A DNA stretch of 64,000 nucleotides from Thiohalomonas denitrificans (GTDB lineage Bacteria > Pseudomonadota > Gammaproteobacteria > Thiohalomonadales > Thiohalomonadaceae), in the NCBI RefSeq assembly GCF_016841685.1, contig NZ_JAENYR010000013.1, positions 1 to 64,000 of the forward strand. Direction: 5' to 3'. The notes under the pieces are model-generated. The model had not been told where the DNA came from, did no database searches, and saw only the letters and a list, made by a program, of their open reading frames with translations. Made by a program: the position numbers and the translations under genes. This document shows, piece by piece, positions 10,025 to 17,900 of this stretch (position 1 is its first letter; the number at the start of each line of letters is the position of its first letter).

Positions 10025-10452
10025 CACCGCAAAGGTGCAAAGAGCGCAAAGAGAACCTAATCGGGCAGGGGACTGCGTCGACTCGCCGTACCTGGGGCAG
10101 TCGCTGATCGAGCCTATTCTGAACGGTGCGCCTTTCAACCAAAGAAGATTATGGCTGCTCGCCCGGGTGATCACGCACGGCCCAGGAAAGCCATCATCCC
10201 CACGTAGGCGGGATACAGGTGCGGCAAGAGCGCACCGCGCGGGTCGCAGCCCGTCATCCGCGGGTCGCAACCCGTTATCCGCGGGTCGCAATCCGTCATC
10301 CCCGCGTAGGCGGGGATCCATTTTGAGTTATGCCTCCGTCCTCTGGATTCCCGCCTACCCCCCCCCGCCTCCGCGGGGGTGACAGGGAATGAGGGAGGGT
10401 GTGAGTAGTTACCAAACGTTTTTCTTTGCGCTCTTTGCGCCTTTGCGGTTAA
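10025..10452. repeat. Large composite repeat island with CGCAAAGGCGCAAAG arms
   Basis: The gap between the zinc-finger gene and hldE is flanked by two complementary arms. The left arm is at 10025-10053 (ACCGCAAAGGTGCAAAGAGC...) and the right arm at 10424-10452 (CTTTGCGCTCTTTGCGCC...). Between them lie three tandem 21-bp units (10239-10301) and a CCCGCGTAGGCGGGGATCC palindrome (10302-10320). A second GC-rich palindrome sits around 10350-10385. No gene is credible here; open frames crossing it are repeat readings. Confidence 0.75.
10239..10301. repeat. Three tandem copies of a 21-bp unit
   Basis: Three consecutive units read GCGGGTCGCAGCCCGTCATC(C) with 1-2 substitutions each, at 10239-10259, 10260-10280 and 10281-10301. 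They run into a CCGCGTAGGCGGGG palindrome of the dispersed type often seen between genes in GC-rich proteobacteria. Confidence 0.85.
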
Positions 10453-10474
10453 CGGGTTTTGGCCAATAGTTTCG

Positions 10475-11917
10475 ATGAAAATTTCCCTCCCTCCTTTTGA
10501 AAATGCCCGCGTGCTGGTGGTCGGCGACGTCATGCTTGATCGTTATTGGCACGGCGACACTTCCCGCATCTCTCCCGAGGCGCCGGTTCCGGTCGTGACG
10601 GTGGGCGACGGGGAGGAGCGCCCGGGCGGCGCGGGCAATGTCGCCCTCAATATTGCGGCGCTGGGTAGCAGTTCCAGTGTCATCGGGCTGACCGGTGACG
10701 ATGAGGCGGCCGATGCCCTGGAAAAGGTGCTCGGCGGTGCATCCGTGGGCTGCGTCTTTGTGCGCCTGACGGGCTACCCGACAGTGACCAAACTGCGGGT
10801 GATGTCGCGTCACCAGCAGTTGATCCGGCTGGATTTCGAAAACGGTTTTCCCGGGTGTGATCACGATGCGCTAATCGAGCGCTTCCGTGCCGAACTGCCC
10901 AGGACGGATGTGGTCGTACTTTCGGATTATGGAAAGGGGGTTCTGCGCGAGACCTGCCCCGAGATCATCCGTCTGGCCCGGGAGGCGGGGAAACCGGTTC
11001 TGATCGATCCCAAGGGCAACGACTTCATCCGCTACCGGGGCGCCACACTGATGACGCCCAACATGCCTGAATTCGAGGCGGTCGTGGGGCTCTGCGCCGA
11101 CGACAACGAACTGGTCGAGCGGGGTGAGGAACTGCGTCGGGAGCTGGGGCTCGAGGCCCTGCTGATCACCCGTTCGGAGAAAGGCGTCACCCTGCTGCGT
11201 GCGGGGCATGTGCCGCTGCACCTTCCGACCCGCGCCCGTGAAGTATTCGATGTTACCGGCGCCGGTGACACGGTCATTTCCGTGCTGGCCGCCGCCGTGG
11301 CCGCCGGGCAGGACCTGGCCGAGGCCACCTCGCTGGCCAATATTGCTGCCGGCGTGGTGGTCGGCAAGTTGGGAACCGCGACCGTAACGCCCGATGAGCT
11401 TCGCAGGGCCATGCGCGAGCAGGACGAGGTCGTGCGCGGCGTGGTCGATGAGGAGCATCTTGTGGCCCTGGTGCAGGAGGCCAGGTCCCACGGAGAGCGG
11501 GTAGTGGTGACCAATGGCTGTTTCGACATCCTCCACGCCGGCCATGTGACCTATCTGCAGCAGGCGGCGGAACTCGGCGACCGGCTGATCATTGCGGTCA
11601 ATGACGATGCCTCGGTGAGGCGCCTGAAGGGGGAGGAGCGCCCGGTCAACACCATGGAGAACCGCATGCATGTGCTGGCAGCGCTGGGTTGTGTCGATTG
11701 GGTGGTGCCGTTTTTTGAAGACACCCCGGAGCGGCTGATCTGCCGCCTGGCGCCCGATGTGCTGGTCAAGGGCGGCGACAACGATCCCGATAACATCCCC
11801 GGCGGCGGCTGCGTTCAAGATGCCGGCGGCGAGGTGCTGGTGATGAGCTTCGTCGACGGCTGCTCCACTACCGGACTCATTCAGGCCATTCGCAGCAGCG
11901 AACAGAAAAAGGGCTGA
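10475..11917 (+). CDS. hldE: Bifunctional heptose-7-phosphate kinase / heptose-1-phosphate adenylyltransferase HldE
   Basis: HldE makes ADP-D-glycero-beta-D-manno-heptose for the LPS inner core. The 480-aa product has an N-terminal ribokinase-like kinase: [14 protein letters not shown] at the start, [10 protein letters not shown], and the [14 protein letters not shown] anion-hole motif near residue 260. From about residue 340 there is a cytidylyltransferase-like domain with [13 protein letters not shown] and a HAGH nucleotide-binding motif, ending [15 protein letters not shown]. It is the first gene of an LPS operon. The next gene starts 2 bp after its stop. Confidence 0.96.
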   Translation: MKISLPPFENARVLVVGDVMLDRYWHGDTSRISPEAPVPVVTVGDGEERPGGAGNVALNIAALGSSSSVIGLTGDDEAADALEKVLGGASVGCVFVRLTGYPTVTKLRVMSRHQQLIRLDFENGFPGCDHDALIERFRAELPRTDVVVLSDYGKGVLRETCPEIIRLAREAGKPVLIDPKGNDFIRYRGATLMTPNMPEFEAVVGLCADDNELVERGEELRRELGLEALLITRSEKGVTLLRAGHVPLHLPTRAREVFDVTGAGDTVISVLAAAVAAGQDLAEATSLANIAAGVVVGKLGTATVTPDELRRAMREQDEVVRGVVDEEHLVALVQEARSHGERVVVTNGCFDILHAGHVTYLQQAAELGDRLIIAVNDDASVRRLKGEERPVNTMENRMHVLAALGCVDWVVPFFEDTPERLICRLAPDVLVKGGDNDPDNIPGGGCVQDAGGEVLVMSFVDGCSTTGLIQAIRSSEQKKG

Positions 11918-11919
11918 TC

Positions 11920-13140
11920 ATGAGTGCCGAGCCCCATGTAGTCCCTGTCGATGTGGCGGTGTTCGGTGGCGGCGTCGCCGGACTCTGGCTGCTGGGTCGT
12001 CTTCGTGCCGAGGGCTACCGGGCAGTGCTACTGGAGGCCAATGCGCTGGGATCGGGACAGACCCGCTACGCCCAGGGGATCCTCCATGGCGGCACCAAGT
12101 ATGCCCTCACCGGCAAGTTGAGCGATTCGGCGCAGGCGGTGGCGGCGATGCCCGGCCTGTGGCGGGACTGTCTCGATGGCAAGGGCGAGCTGGATCTGAC
12201 CCGTGTACGTGTTCTCTCACCCAATCAGTTCCTCTGGTCGACGGCGAATCTCACCTCGCGCATGGCGGGCTTCTTCGCCAGTCGCCTGATGCGGGGCCGT
12301 ACCGAATCCCTGCCGGAAATGGAGCGGCCGCCGGTTTTTCGCCATTCCGGGTTTCGGGGTCAGGTGTATCGGCTCGATGAGCCGGTACTGGATACGGCCT
12401 CGCTGATCGAGGCGTTGTCGGCGCCGCACAGGGACAGCCTGATCAAGTATGAGTGGCCGCAGGGTTTTCATCTTTCCCGGTGCGATGCAGACTGGCGCAT
12501 CGATCTGCATGATGGCAACGGACAGCAGCTTCGGGTCGAGGCGAAACGGCTGGTGCTGACGGCGGGCCGCGGCAACCGTGATCTGCTCGAGGCGGCCGGT
12601 TATACCCGGCCCGAAATGCAGCTGCGTCCTCTGGTCATGGTGGCCGCACGAGGCAAGCTGCCCGAGGGCGTCTATGCCCACTGTCTGGGTGCCAGCAGTA
12701 ACCCTCGCATCACCATCAGTACGCACCGCGATGCCGATGGCCGGGTGGTCTGGTATCTGGGCGGACAGTTGGCAGAGGAGGGTGTGGGTCGTACTCGTGA
12801 GGAGCAGATTGCCGCCGCGCAGCGTGAACTGCACATGCTCTTGCCGTGGGTCGATCAGAACGGGCTGGAGTGGACCACGCTGGACATCGAGCGCGCCGAG
12901 CCGCTGATGCCCGACGGCCGGCGGCCGGATACGGCTTTTGCCGGGCTGGTGGACAGTCTCATTGCCGCCTGGCCCACCAAGCTGGTGCTGGCGCCCCGTC
13001 TTGCGGCGGACATTCTCAGGATGTTGAAAGATGCCGGCGTAGTGCCACAGACCGATCGGAAAACCGCCGAGGTACCGGAGGCATGGCCGCGGCCGGTCCA
13101 GGCACCGTTGCCGTGGCAGGAGGAATCACGATGGAGCTGA
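11920..13140 (+). CDS. FAD-dependent oxidoreductase of the DAO / glycerol-3-phosphate dehydrogenase type
   Basis: The 406-aa protein begins with a dinucleotide-binding Rossmann motif (VAVFGGGVAGLWLLGRL) near residues 13-29. It then has LEANALGSGQTRYAQGILHGGTKYA-type DAO/GlpD features, LVLTAGRGNRDLLEAAG, and an FAD-contacting C-terminal part (WPTKLVLAPRLA). The substrate cannot be read from sequence. It starts 2 bp after hldE and overlaps the aldo/keto reductase start by 10 bp, so all three are translationally linked within a heptose/LPS operon. A role in LPS sugar or glycerol-type substituent chemistry is conceivable but unproven. There is no membrane helix or signal peptide. Confidence 0.82.
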   Translation: MSAEPHVVPVDVAVFGGGVAGLWLLGRLRAEGYRAVLLEANALGSGQTRYAQGILHGGTKYALTGKLSDSAQAVAAMPGLWRDCLDGKGELDLTRVRVLSPNQFLWSTANLTSRMAGFFASRLMRGRTESLPEMERPPVFRHSGFRGQVYRLDEPVLDTASLIEALSAPHRDSLIKYEWPQGFHLSRCDADWRIDLHDGNGQQLRVEAKRLVLTAGRGNRDLLEAAGYTRPEMQLRPLVMVAARGKLPEGVYAHCLGASSNPRITISTHRDADGRVVWYLGGQLAEEGVGRTREEQIAAAQRELHMLLPWVDQNGLEWTTLDIERAEPLMPDGRRPDTAFAGLVDSLIAAWPTKLVLAPRLAADILRMLKDAGVVPQTDRKTAEVPEAWPRPVQAPLPWQEESRWS

Positions 13141-13928
13141 GATTATTGGGTTCGACCGGCATCCGGGTGAGCCCGCTGGGGCTCGGTACGGTGAAGCTTG
13201 GCCGCGATCAGCAGGTGAAGTATCCGCGTGGCTTTCGCATTCCCGGCGATGATGAAGTCCGCAACCTGTTTGCCCTCGCCCGGGATTTGGGCATCAACTT
13301 TGTCGATACCGCACCGGCCTACGGCACCAGCGAAGAGCGGCTGGGTCGTCTGCTGCCGAATCGCAATGACTGGGTCATCGTGACCAAGGTCGGTGAAATC
13401 TTCGAAAACGGCCGCTCCCGCTTCGACTTCTCTGCCGAACATACGCGGATGAGTGTGGAGCGAAGCCTGAAGCGACTTGGCCGCGACCACGTGGATATCG
13501 TTCTGGTGCATTCCGATGGCGATGACCTGGATATCATCGAGAACCGGGGGGCGCTCGACTGTCTGGCCGATCTGAAGCGTGAAGGCCTGATCCGCGCCTA
13601 CGGCATGTCCACCAAGACCGAGGCAGGGGGCCTCTGGGTGGTCAGGAACTGCGACGTGGTGATGGCCACCTGCAATCCGGTGGATACCCATGACCTGCCG
13701 GTAATTGCCGAGGCCGAACGGCTGAACCGGGGCGTGCTGGTGAAGAAAGGCCTGCAGAGCGGACATGCGGACAGCAGCGCCGGCGGCTGCGGTATCGAGG
13801 AGGCGATGCGCTTTGTCTTCGCGCACCGCGGGGTGGGCAGTATGATCGTCGGCACCATCAACCCCGACCACCTGCGCCGGAATGTCGAAACCGTAAACCG
13901 CATCCTGGCTGCGCAGGAGACAGGCTGA
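13131..13928 (+). CDS. Aldo/keto reductase
   Basis: This is an NAD(P)H-dependent TIM-barrel oxidoreductase of 265 aa, shorter than the roughly 320 aa common in the family. The catalytic tetrad of the family is visible: D59 and Y64 in NFVDTAPAYG, K86 in VTKVG and H127 in LVHSDG. The C-terminal cofactor region is present (GSMIVGTINPDHLRRNV). The start ATG at 13131 has AGGAGGAA 6 bp upstream and lies inside the end of the FAD oxidoreductase gene, indicating translational coupling. waaF starts 3 bp after its stop. The substrate is unknown; the context suggests a partner of the FAD enzyme. Confidence 0.88.
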   Translation: MELRLLGSTGIRVSPLGLGTVKLGRDQQVKYPRGFRIPGDDEVRNLFALARDLGINFVDTAPAYGTSEERLGRLLPNRNDWVIVTKVGEIFENGRSRFDFSAEHTRMSVERSLKRLGRDHVDIVLVHSDGDDLDIIENRGALDCLADLKREGLIRAYGMSTKTEAGGLWVVRNCDVVMATCNPVDTHDLPVIAEAERLNRGVLVKKGLQSGHADSSAGGCGIEEAMRFVFAHRGVGSMIVGTINPDHLRRNVETVNRILAAQETG

Positions 13929-13931
13929 GCC

Positions 13932-14969
13932 ATGGGGGCAGAGCGGGTGCTGGTGGTCGGTCCGGCCTGGGTGGGCGACATGGTCATGGCCCAGAGCCTC
14001 TACCGCTATCTGAAAGAGGCCCGGCCCGCGGTTGAGATCGATGTCCTCGCGCCGGATTGGTCGCTGCCCCTGCTGGAGCGCATGCCGGAGGTGGCGCAGG
14101 GCGTGCGGATGCCGCTCGGCCACGGCGAGCTGGGTCTGCCGGTCCGTTTCCGGCTGGGTCGATCCCTGCGCGAACGGCATTATGATCAGGCCATCGTGCT
14201 GCCCCGGTCGCTGAAGGCCGCGCTGGTCCCGTTCTTCGCCGGAGCGCGGCGCCGGACCGGATACCAGGGCGAGATGCGCTACGGCCTGATCAACGACATG
14301 CGGCAGCTCGACCGCGAGGCATTGCCCATGGTGGTGCAGCGCTACATCAATCTCGGCCGGGTCACCACGAAACCGGAGCGCGTGCCCGACATTCCCAACC
14401 CGCAACTGCGGGTGGACGAGGCGAATGCCACTGCGCTTTTTGAACGCTTCGGACTGGATGGGAATCGGCCCGCGGTCGCTTTTGCGCCGGGCGCCGAATA
14501 CGGTCTCGCCAAGCAGTGGCCGCCGGAATATTTCGCATCGCTGGCCCGCCGCCTCGCCGAGCGCGGCGTTCAGGTGTGGGTTGTGGGTTCGGACAAAGAC
14601 AGAGCAGTCGGCGAGACCATCGTCGGCGCATCGGAGGGGGCCGTCCTCAATCTCTGTGGCAAGACATCGCTGACCGATGTCGTGGACCTGCTCTCTCTTG
14701 CGCAGGTGATGGTAACCAATGATTCCGGGTTGATGCATATTGGCGCGGCCGTGGGCACGGAAATCGTGGCACTGTATGGTTCCTCATCGCCAAACTACAC
14801 ACCGCCTCTGACCCGGCGAAAGGTCGTCTTCTTCCGGGAGCTGGAGTGTAGCCCCTGCTTCGAGCGAACCTGCCCGTACGGGCATACGCGGTGCCTGGGC
14901 GAGATCAAGCCGTCCATGGTGCTCGAGAAGATACAAGAAATTATCGATAGTATGAAGGAGCTCTCATGA
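13932..14969 (+). CDS. waaF: ADP-heptose:LPS heptosyltransferase II
   Basis: WaaF adds the second L,D-heptose to the LPS inner core at the cytoplasmic face of the inner membrane. The 345-aa GT9 protein starts RVLVVGPAWVGDMVMAQSLY, the classic WaaF N-terminus, and contains FAPGAEYGLAKQWPPEYF and MVTNDSGLMHIGAAVGTEIVALYG-type ADP-heptose-binding motifs. It also has the SPCFERTCPYGHTRCL region found in WaaF. It sits in the hldE operon. The following GT2 gene overlaps its stop by 4 bp. Confidence 0.95.
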   Translation: MGAERVLVVGPAWVGDMVMAQSLYRYLKEARPAVEIDVLAPDWSLPLLERMPEVAQGVRMPLGHGELGLPVRFRLGRSLRERHYDQAIVLPRSLKAALVPFFAGARRRTGYQGEMRYGLINDMRQLDREALPMVVQRYINLGRVTTKPERVPDIPNPQLRVDEANATALFERFGLDGNRPAVAFAPGAEYGLAKQWPPEYFASLARRLAERGVQVWVVGSDKDRAVGETIVGASEGAVLNLCGKTSLTDVVDLLSLAQVMVTNDSGLMHIGAAVGTEIVALYGSSSPNYTPPLTRRKVVFFRELECSPCFERTCPYGHTRCLGEIKPSMVLEKIQEIIDSMKELS

Positions 14970-15745
14970 CCCCCGCCCTGTCGGCTGTATTGATCGTCAA
15001 GGATGAAGCGGAAAACATCGACGCCTGTCTGCGCAGCGTGGCATTCGCCGACGAGATCATCGTGATCGACAGTGGCAGCAGCGACGATACGGTCGAAAGG
15101 GCCAGGCGTTACACCGAGCAGGTCTACAACCATGCTGATTGGCATGGCTACGGTATCCAGCGCCAGCGGGCGCAGGGCTACGCAACCGGGGACTGGGTGT
15201 TGATGATCGATGCCGATGAGCGTGTCACTCCGGAATTGCAGGGCGCAATTCGTGCGGCAGTGAAGGCAAATGATCAAGGCAGGGTGTATGCCCTGTCCCG
15301 GCTGAGCTTCTGCTTCGGGCGATTCATCCGCCATGGCGGTTGGTATCCTGATTGGGTGGAACGCCTGTTCCCCCGTGAGTGGGCCGCTTACGATGATGCG
15401 TTGGTGCATGAGCGGCTGCAGATCCCTGCGGACATGGTCTGTGACCGCCTGAAGGGCGACCTGCTGCACTATACCTACCGTGACCTCGAACACTATCTGG
15501 TCAAATCGGCCGGCTATGCCACGGCCTGGGCCAGGGTGCGGCAGAAGCGAGGACAGCGCGGCAGCCTGGCGGCGGGCATTGGGCATGGTCTGGCCTGCTT
15601 CCTGCGGATGTTTGTGGTGCGACTCGGTTTTCTGGATGGCCGCCAGGGCCTTCTGCTGGCCCTGCTTTCCGGCCACTCCACTTTTGCGAAATACGCAGAT
15701 CTTTGGGTGCGCCAACAGCCGGACGCGAACGATGTCTCTCCATGA
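14966..15745 (+). CDS. Family 2 glycosyltransferase, WaaE/KdtX-like LPS core transferase
   Basis: This is a 259-aa inverting GT-A glycosyltransferase. It begins SAVLIVKDEAENI, has VIDSGSSDDT near residues 33-42 and a DAD metal site at residues 82-84. The HGGWYPDWVERLF and LHYTYRDLEHYL segments are typical of the WaaE-type beta-1,4-glucosyltransferases acting on LPS heptose. The start overlaps the waaF stop by 4 bp (ATGA). The next glycosyltransferase overlaps its end in the same way, so the three are tightly coupled. Confidence 0.88.
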   Translation: MTPALSAVLIVKDEAENIDACLRSVAFADEIIVIDSGSSDDTVERARRYTEQVYNHADWHGYGIQRQRAQGYATGDWVLMIDADERVTPELQGAIRAAVKANDQGRVYALSRLSFCFGRFIRHGGWYPDWVERLFPREWAAYDDALVHERLQIPADMVCDRLKGDLLHYTYRDLEHYLVKSAGYATAWARVRQKRGQRGSLAAGIGHGLACFLRMFVVRLGFLDGRQGLLLALLSGHSTFAKYADLWVRQQPDANDVSP

Positions 15746-16860
15746 ATATCCTTGAATTGTGTCTTTCGCCCGGACTGGGTGGACTGGAGCTTTATGTGGC
15801 CCGCTGTGCCGAAGCCCTTTCCGGGAAGCACCGCGTGATTGGCGTGACGAGCACTGATACCCCGCTGATCCCCTATCTCGAACGGGTCGGTACTGCGCTG
15901 CATCACCTCCCAGCGTCGCGAGTACGAGCGGCACCGTTGTTCAATGCCCGACGCCTTGCAGCACTCATCGACCGCGAACAGGTGGATGTGGTGCATATGC
16001 ATTGGGGCAAGGACCTGCCCCTGGCGGCGTTGGCCAAGCGCCTCTCTCGCCGCCGGCCGGCTCTGGTCTACACCCGGCAGATGCAGGTTACCCGTCCAAA
16101 AGACGATTTTTACCACAACGTCCTCTACGGCCAGATGGATGTGATGGTGACCATCAGCGAACGCCTGGCGGCGGATGCCCGCCGTTTCCTCGGGCCATAC
16201 CATACTCAGAAGGTGCGCACCCTCTATTATGGTGTCCCGGAGCCGAAGCAAGCACTGAGCCGGGAGGCACGCAGGACACTGCGGGACGAGTGGGGCGTGC
16301 CGGATGGAGCGTTTCTTGTCGGGCTGTTCGCGCGCATCGAATCGTTCAAGGGACAGCACCTGCTGCTGGAAGCGGTGGAGCGGGCGGTCAGTGATGACAT
16401 TCCTTTGTATGCGCTCATCGTGGGACAGGCCATGGACGGAGATTACCTGGCATCGCTCAAGGCGCGTGCCGAGTCCGGCGGGTACGGCGATCGCGTGGTG
16501 ATTTGCGACTTTGTTGATGACCCGCAGCGCTGGATGCAGGCTTGTGATGCCGTTGCTCTGACTACTTACGAGGAAACCTTCGGTCTGGTCCTGCCGGAGG
16601 CGATGCGCGCCGGAGTGGCGGTGGTCGGCAGCAACGCCGGTGGTGTACCCGAGATCATCGACGATGATGAAACCGGACTGCTGTTCCAGCCGGGCGACGC
16701 ACAGGACCTCTATGCGCAGCTATCCCGGTTGGCTTTACACGGAGATTTGAGAAAAAGGCTCGCGGCGGCCGGGAAGGCCAAGGCGGATAGTGAGTTCAAC
16801 CCGGGCGACCACTTCTCCCGGCTGGAAGCCATCCTGCAGGGGGCGTCTGGAGCGTTTTAA
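15742..16860 (+). CDS. Family 4 glycosyltransferase
   Basis: This is a 372-aa retaining GT-B transferase. The N-terminal half starts MNILELCLSPGLGGLELYVAR, with the Gly-rich loop of the family. The C-terminal half has FARIESFKGQHLLLEAV and the E-x7-E type motif in YEETFGLVLPEAMRAG followed by GGVPEIIDD. The chosen ATG at 15742 overlaps the GT2 stop by 4 bp. It is the last gene of the hldE operon and collides tail to tail with the GT9 gene, sharing 4 bp with it. It probably adds an outer-core sugar; donor and acceptor are unknown. Confidence 0.88.
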   Translation: MNILELCLSPGLGGLELYVARCAEALSGKHRVIGVTSTDTPLIPYLERVGTALHHLPASRVRAAPLFNARRLAALIDREQVDVVHMHWGKDLPLAALAKRLSRRRPALVYTRQMQVTRPKDDFYHNVLYGQMDVMVTISERLAADARRFLGPYHTQKVRTLYYGVPEPKQALSREARRTLRDEWGVPDGAFLVGLFARIESFKGQHLLLEAVERAVSDDIPLYALIVGQAMDGDYLASLKARAESGGYGDRVVICDFVDDPQRWMQACDAVALTTYEETFGLVLPEAMRAGVAVVGSNAGGVPEIIDDDETGLLFQPGDAQDLYAQLSRLALHGDLRKRLAAAGKAKADSEFNPGDHFSRLEAILQGASGAF

Positions 16861-17900
16861 AACACTTCGTCTTGCCTACGGATGCGGCTTAACAGCGCAT
16901 CAATCTGCTCCGCAGCATCGGCGATATGACACCGGGAAACGTCCTTGGGATCGCCTTCACCCGGTGGGCTGAAAGTGAGCCGGACATCGGCATCATTCAG
17001 TGTCTGCCACCGCAGTGGTGATCCGGAGCGGTGGCCCGGATAAAACGTGGCAGTGGGTCGGTTCAGGGCGCCGGCGATGTGCAAGGGGCCGGTCGATCCG
17101 CTGATAAAGCAATCTGCCAGAGCCAAATGACGGGCCAGCGAAGGCAGGGCCTCGGGCGGCAGCACGGCAGCCGGGGCAACCCCCCGTAGTGAAGAGACGA
17201 GATCCCTGGCAACAGGCTCTTCGCCCGGCCCGGCGGTAAAGACAAAAGCACGTCCGGTCTTTGCCAGGCGGTGACAGAGATCCTGGTACTGCTCGGGTCG
17301 CAAGTTGTTGGCGGAACCGCCACTGCCGGCATGCACGAACAGCCACTGGGCGTCGGCAGGTAAGTCAAGTCGCTTTGATAACTCCGCACCAAATGTCTTG
17401 AGTTCGGCGGCTGGAAATTCCAGAAACGGTCCGTTTGGCGTTGCCGGTATAGCCTTTGCGTCGCGCCTAAGAAAATGCCGGACCAGATCGGCGTTATATT
17501 CGAATTCCGGTTTTTCCGAACGGGAGCGGCGCTGGACCACGCGATCGGTAAGCAGAATCTGGGCGAGTTTGGTTGCCGGTCCCAGCCGATATCTAACCCC
17601 GGCGAAAGCCAGTGCCGTGACTACCCTTGCTGTCGAAAACAACAAGATGGCCCGGTTGGCACCGGATTGACGGATTTGTCTGCTTATCTGCCGGATATCG
17701 CGGTATTGAGAACCGCCGGGATCGAGTACCACCTCATCAATCCATGGGCACAATTCCGCCATGCACCGGGTGTACTCCGGCACCAATGCGAGCACTCGCG
17801 CGTCGGGCAGTTGCTCCTTCAGCAGCCGGAAAGCCGGCCAGGCGAGCATGAAGTCACCTAGCTTGTCGTTGCGGACGACCAGTATGCGGGTGCGGGTCAT
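16857..17900 (-). CDS. Family 9 glycosyltransferase (heptosyltransferase-like)
   Basis: This 347-aa GT9 protein starts RILVVRNDKLGDFMLAWPAFRLL and has FVHAGSGGSANNLRPEQYQDL and DCFISGSTGPLHIAGAL, the usual GT9 donor-site elements. It differs clearly from WaaF and the WaaC-like gene in this window, so it may add a third heptose or another sugar. Its start lies 47 bp inside the O-antigen ligase gene, and its stop overlaps the oppositely directed GT4 by 4 bp. Confidence 0.86.
   Translation of the reverse strand: MTRTRILVVRNDKLGDFMLAWPAFRLLKEQLPDARVLALVPEYTRCMAELCPWIDEVVLDPGGSQYRDIRQISRQIRQSGANRAILLFSTARVVTALAFAGVRYRLGPATKLAQILLTDRVVQRRSRSEKPEFEYNADLVRHFLRRDAKAIPATPNGPFLEFPAAELKTFGAELSKRLDLPADAQWLFVHAGSGGSANNLRPEQYQDLCHRLAKTGRAFVFTAGPGEEPVARDLVSSLRGVAPAAVLPPEALPSLARHLALADCFISGSTGPLHIAGALNRPTATFYPGHRSGSPLRWQTLNDADVRLTFSPPGEGDPKDVSRCHIADAAEQIDALLSRIRRQDEVF

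Noticed and set aside
10239-10301. Possible CRISPR array
   Set aside because: The 21-bp units are directly adjacent without spacers and no cas gene is present.
9800-10533. Short open frames crossing the repeat island (RLRGDDG- and AKSAK-like peptides)
   Set aside because: They are translations of dispersed repeats, which are commonly mispredicted as proteins; no start signals were seen.
13143-14738. Minus-strand open frame of 531 codons opposite the aldo/keto reductase and waaF
   Set aside because: The plus strand holds two clear enzyme genes with catalytic motifs; the opposite frame has low-complexity Gln/His/Gly composition typical of a shadow.
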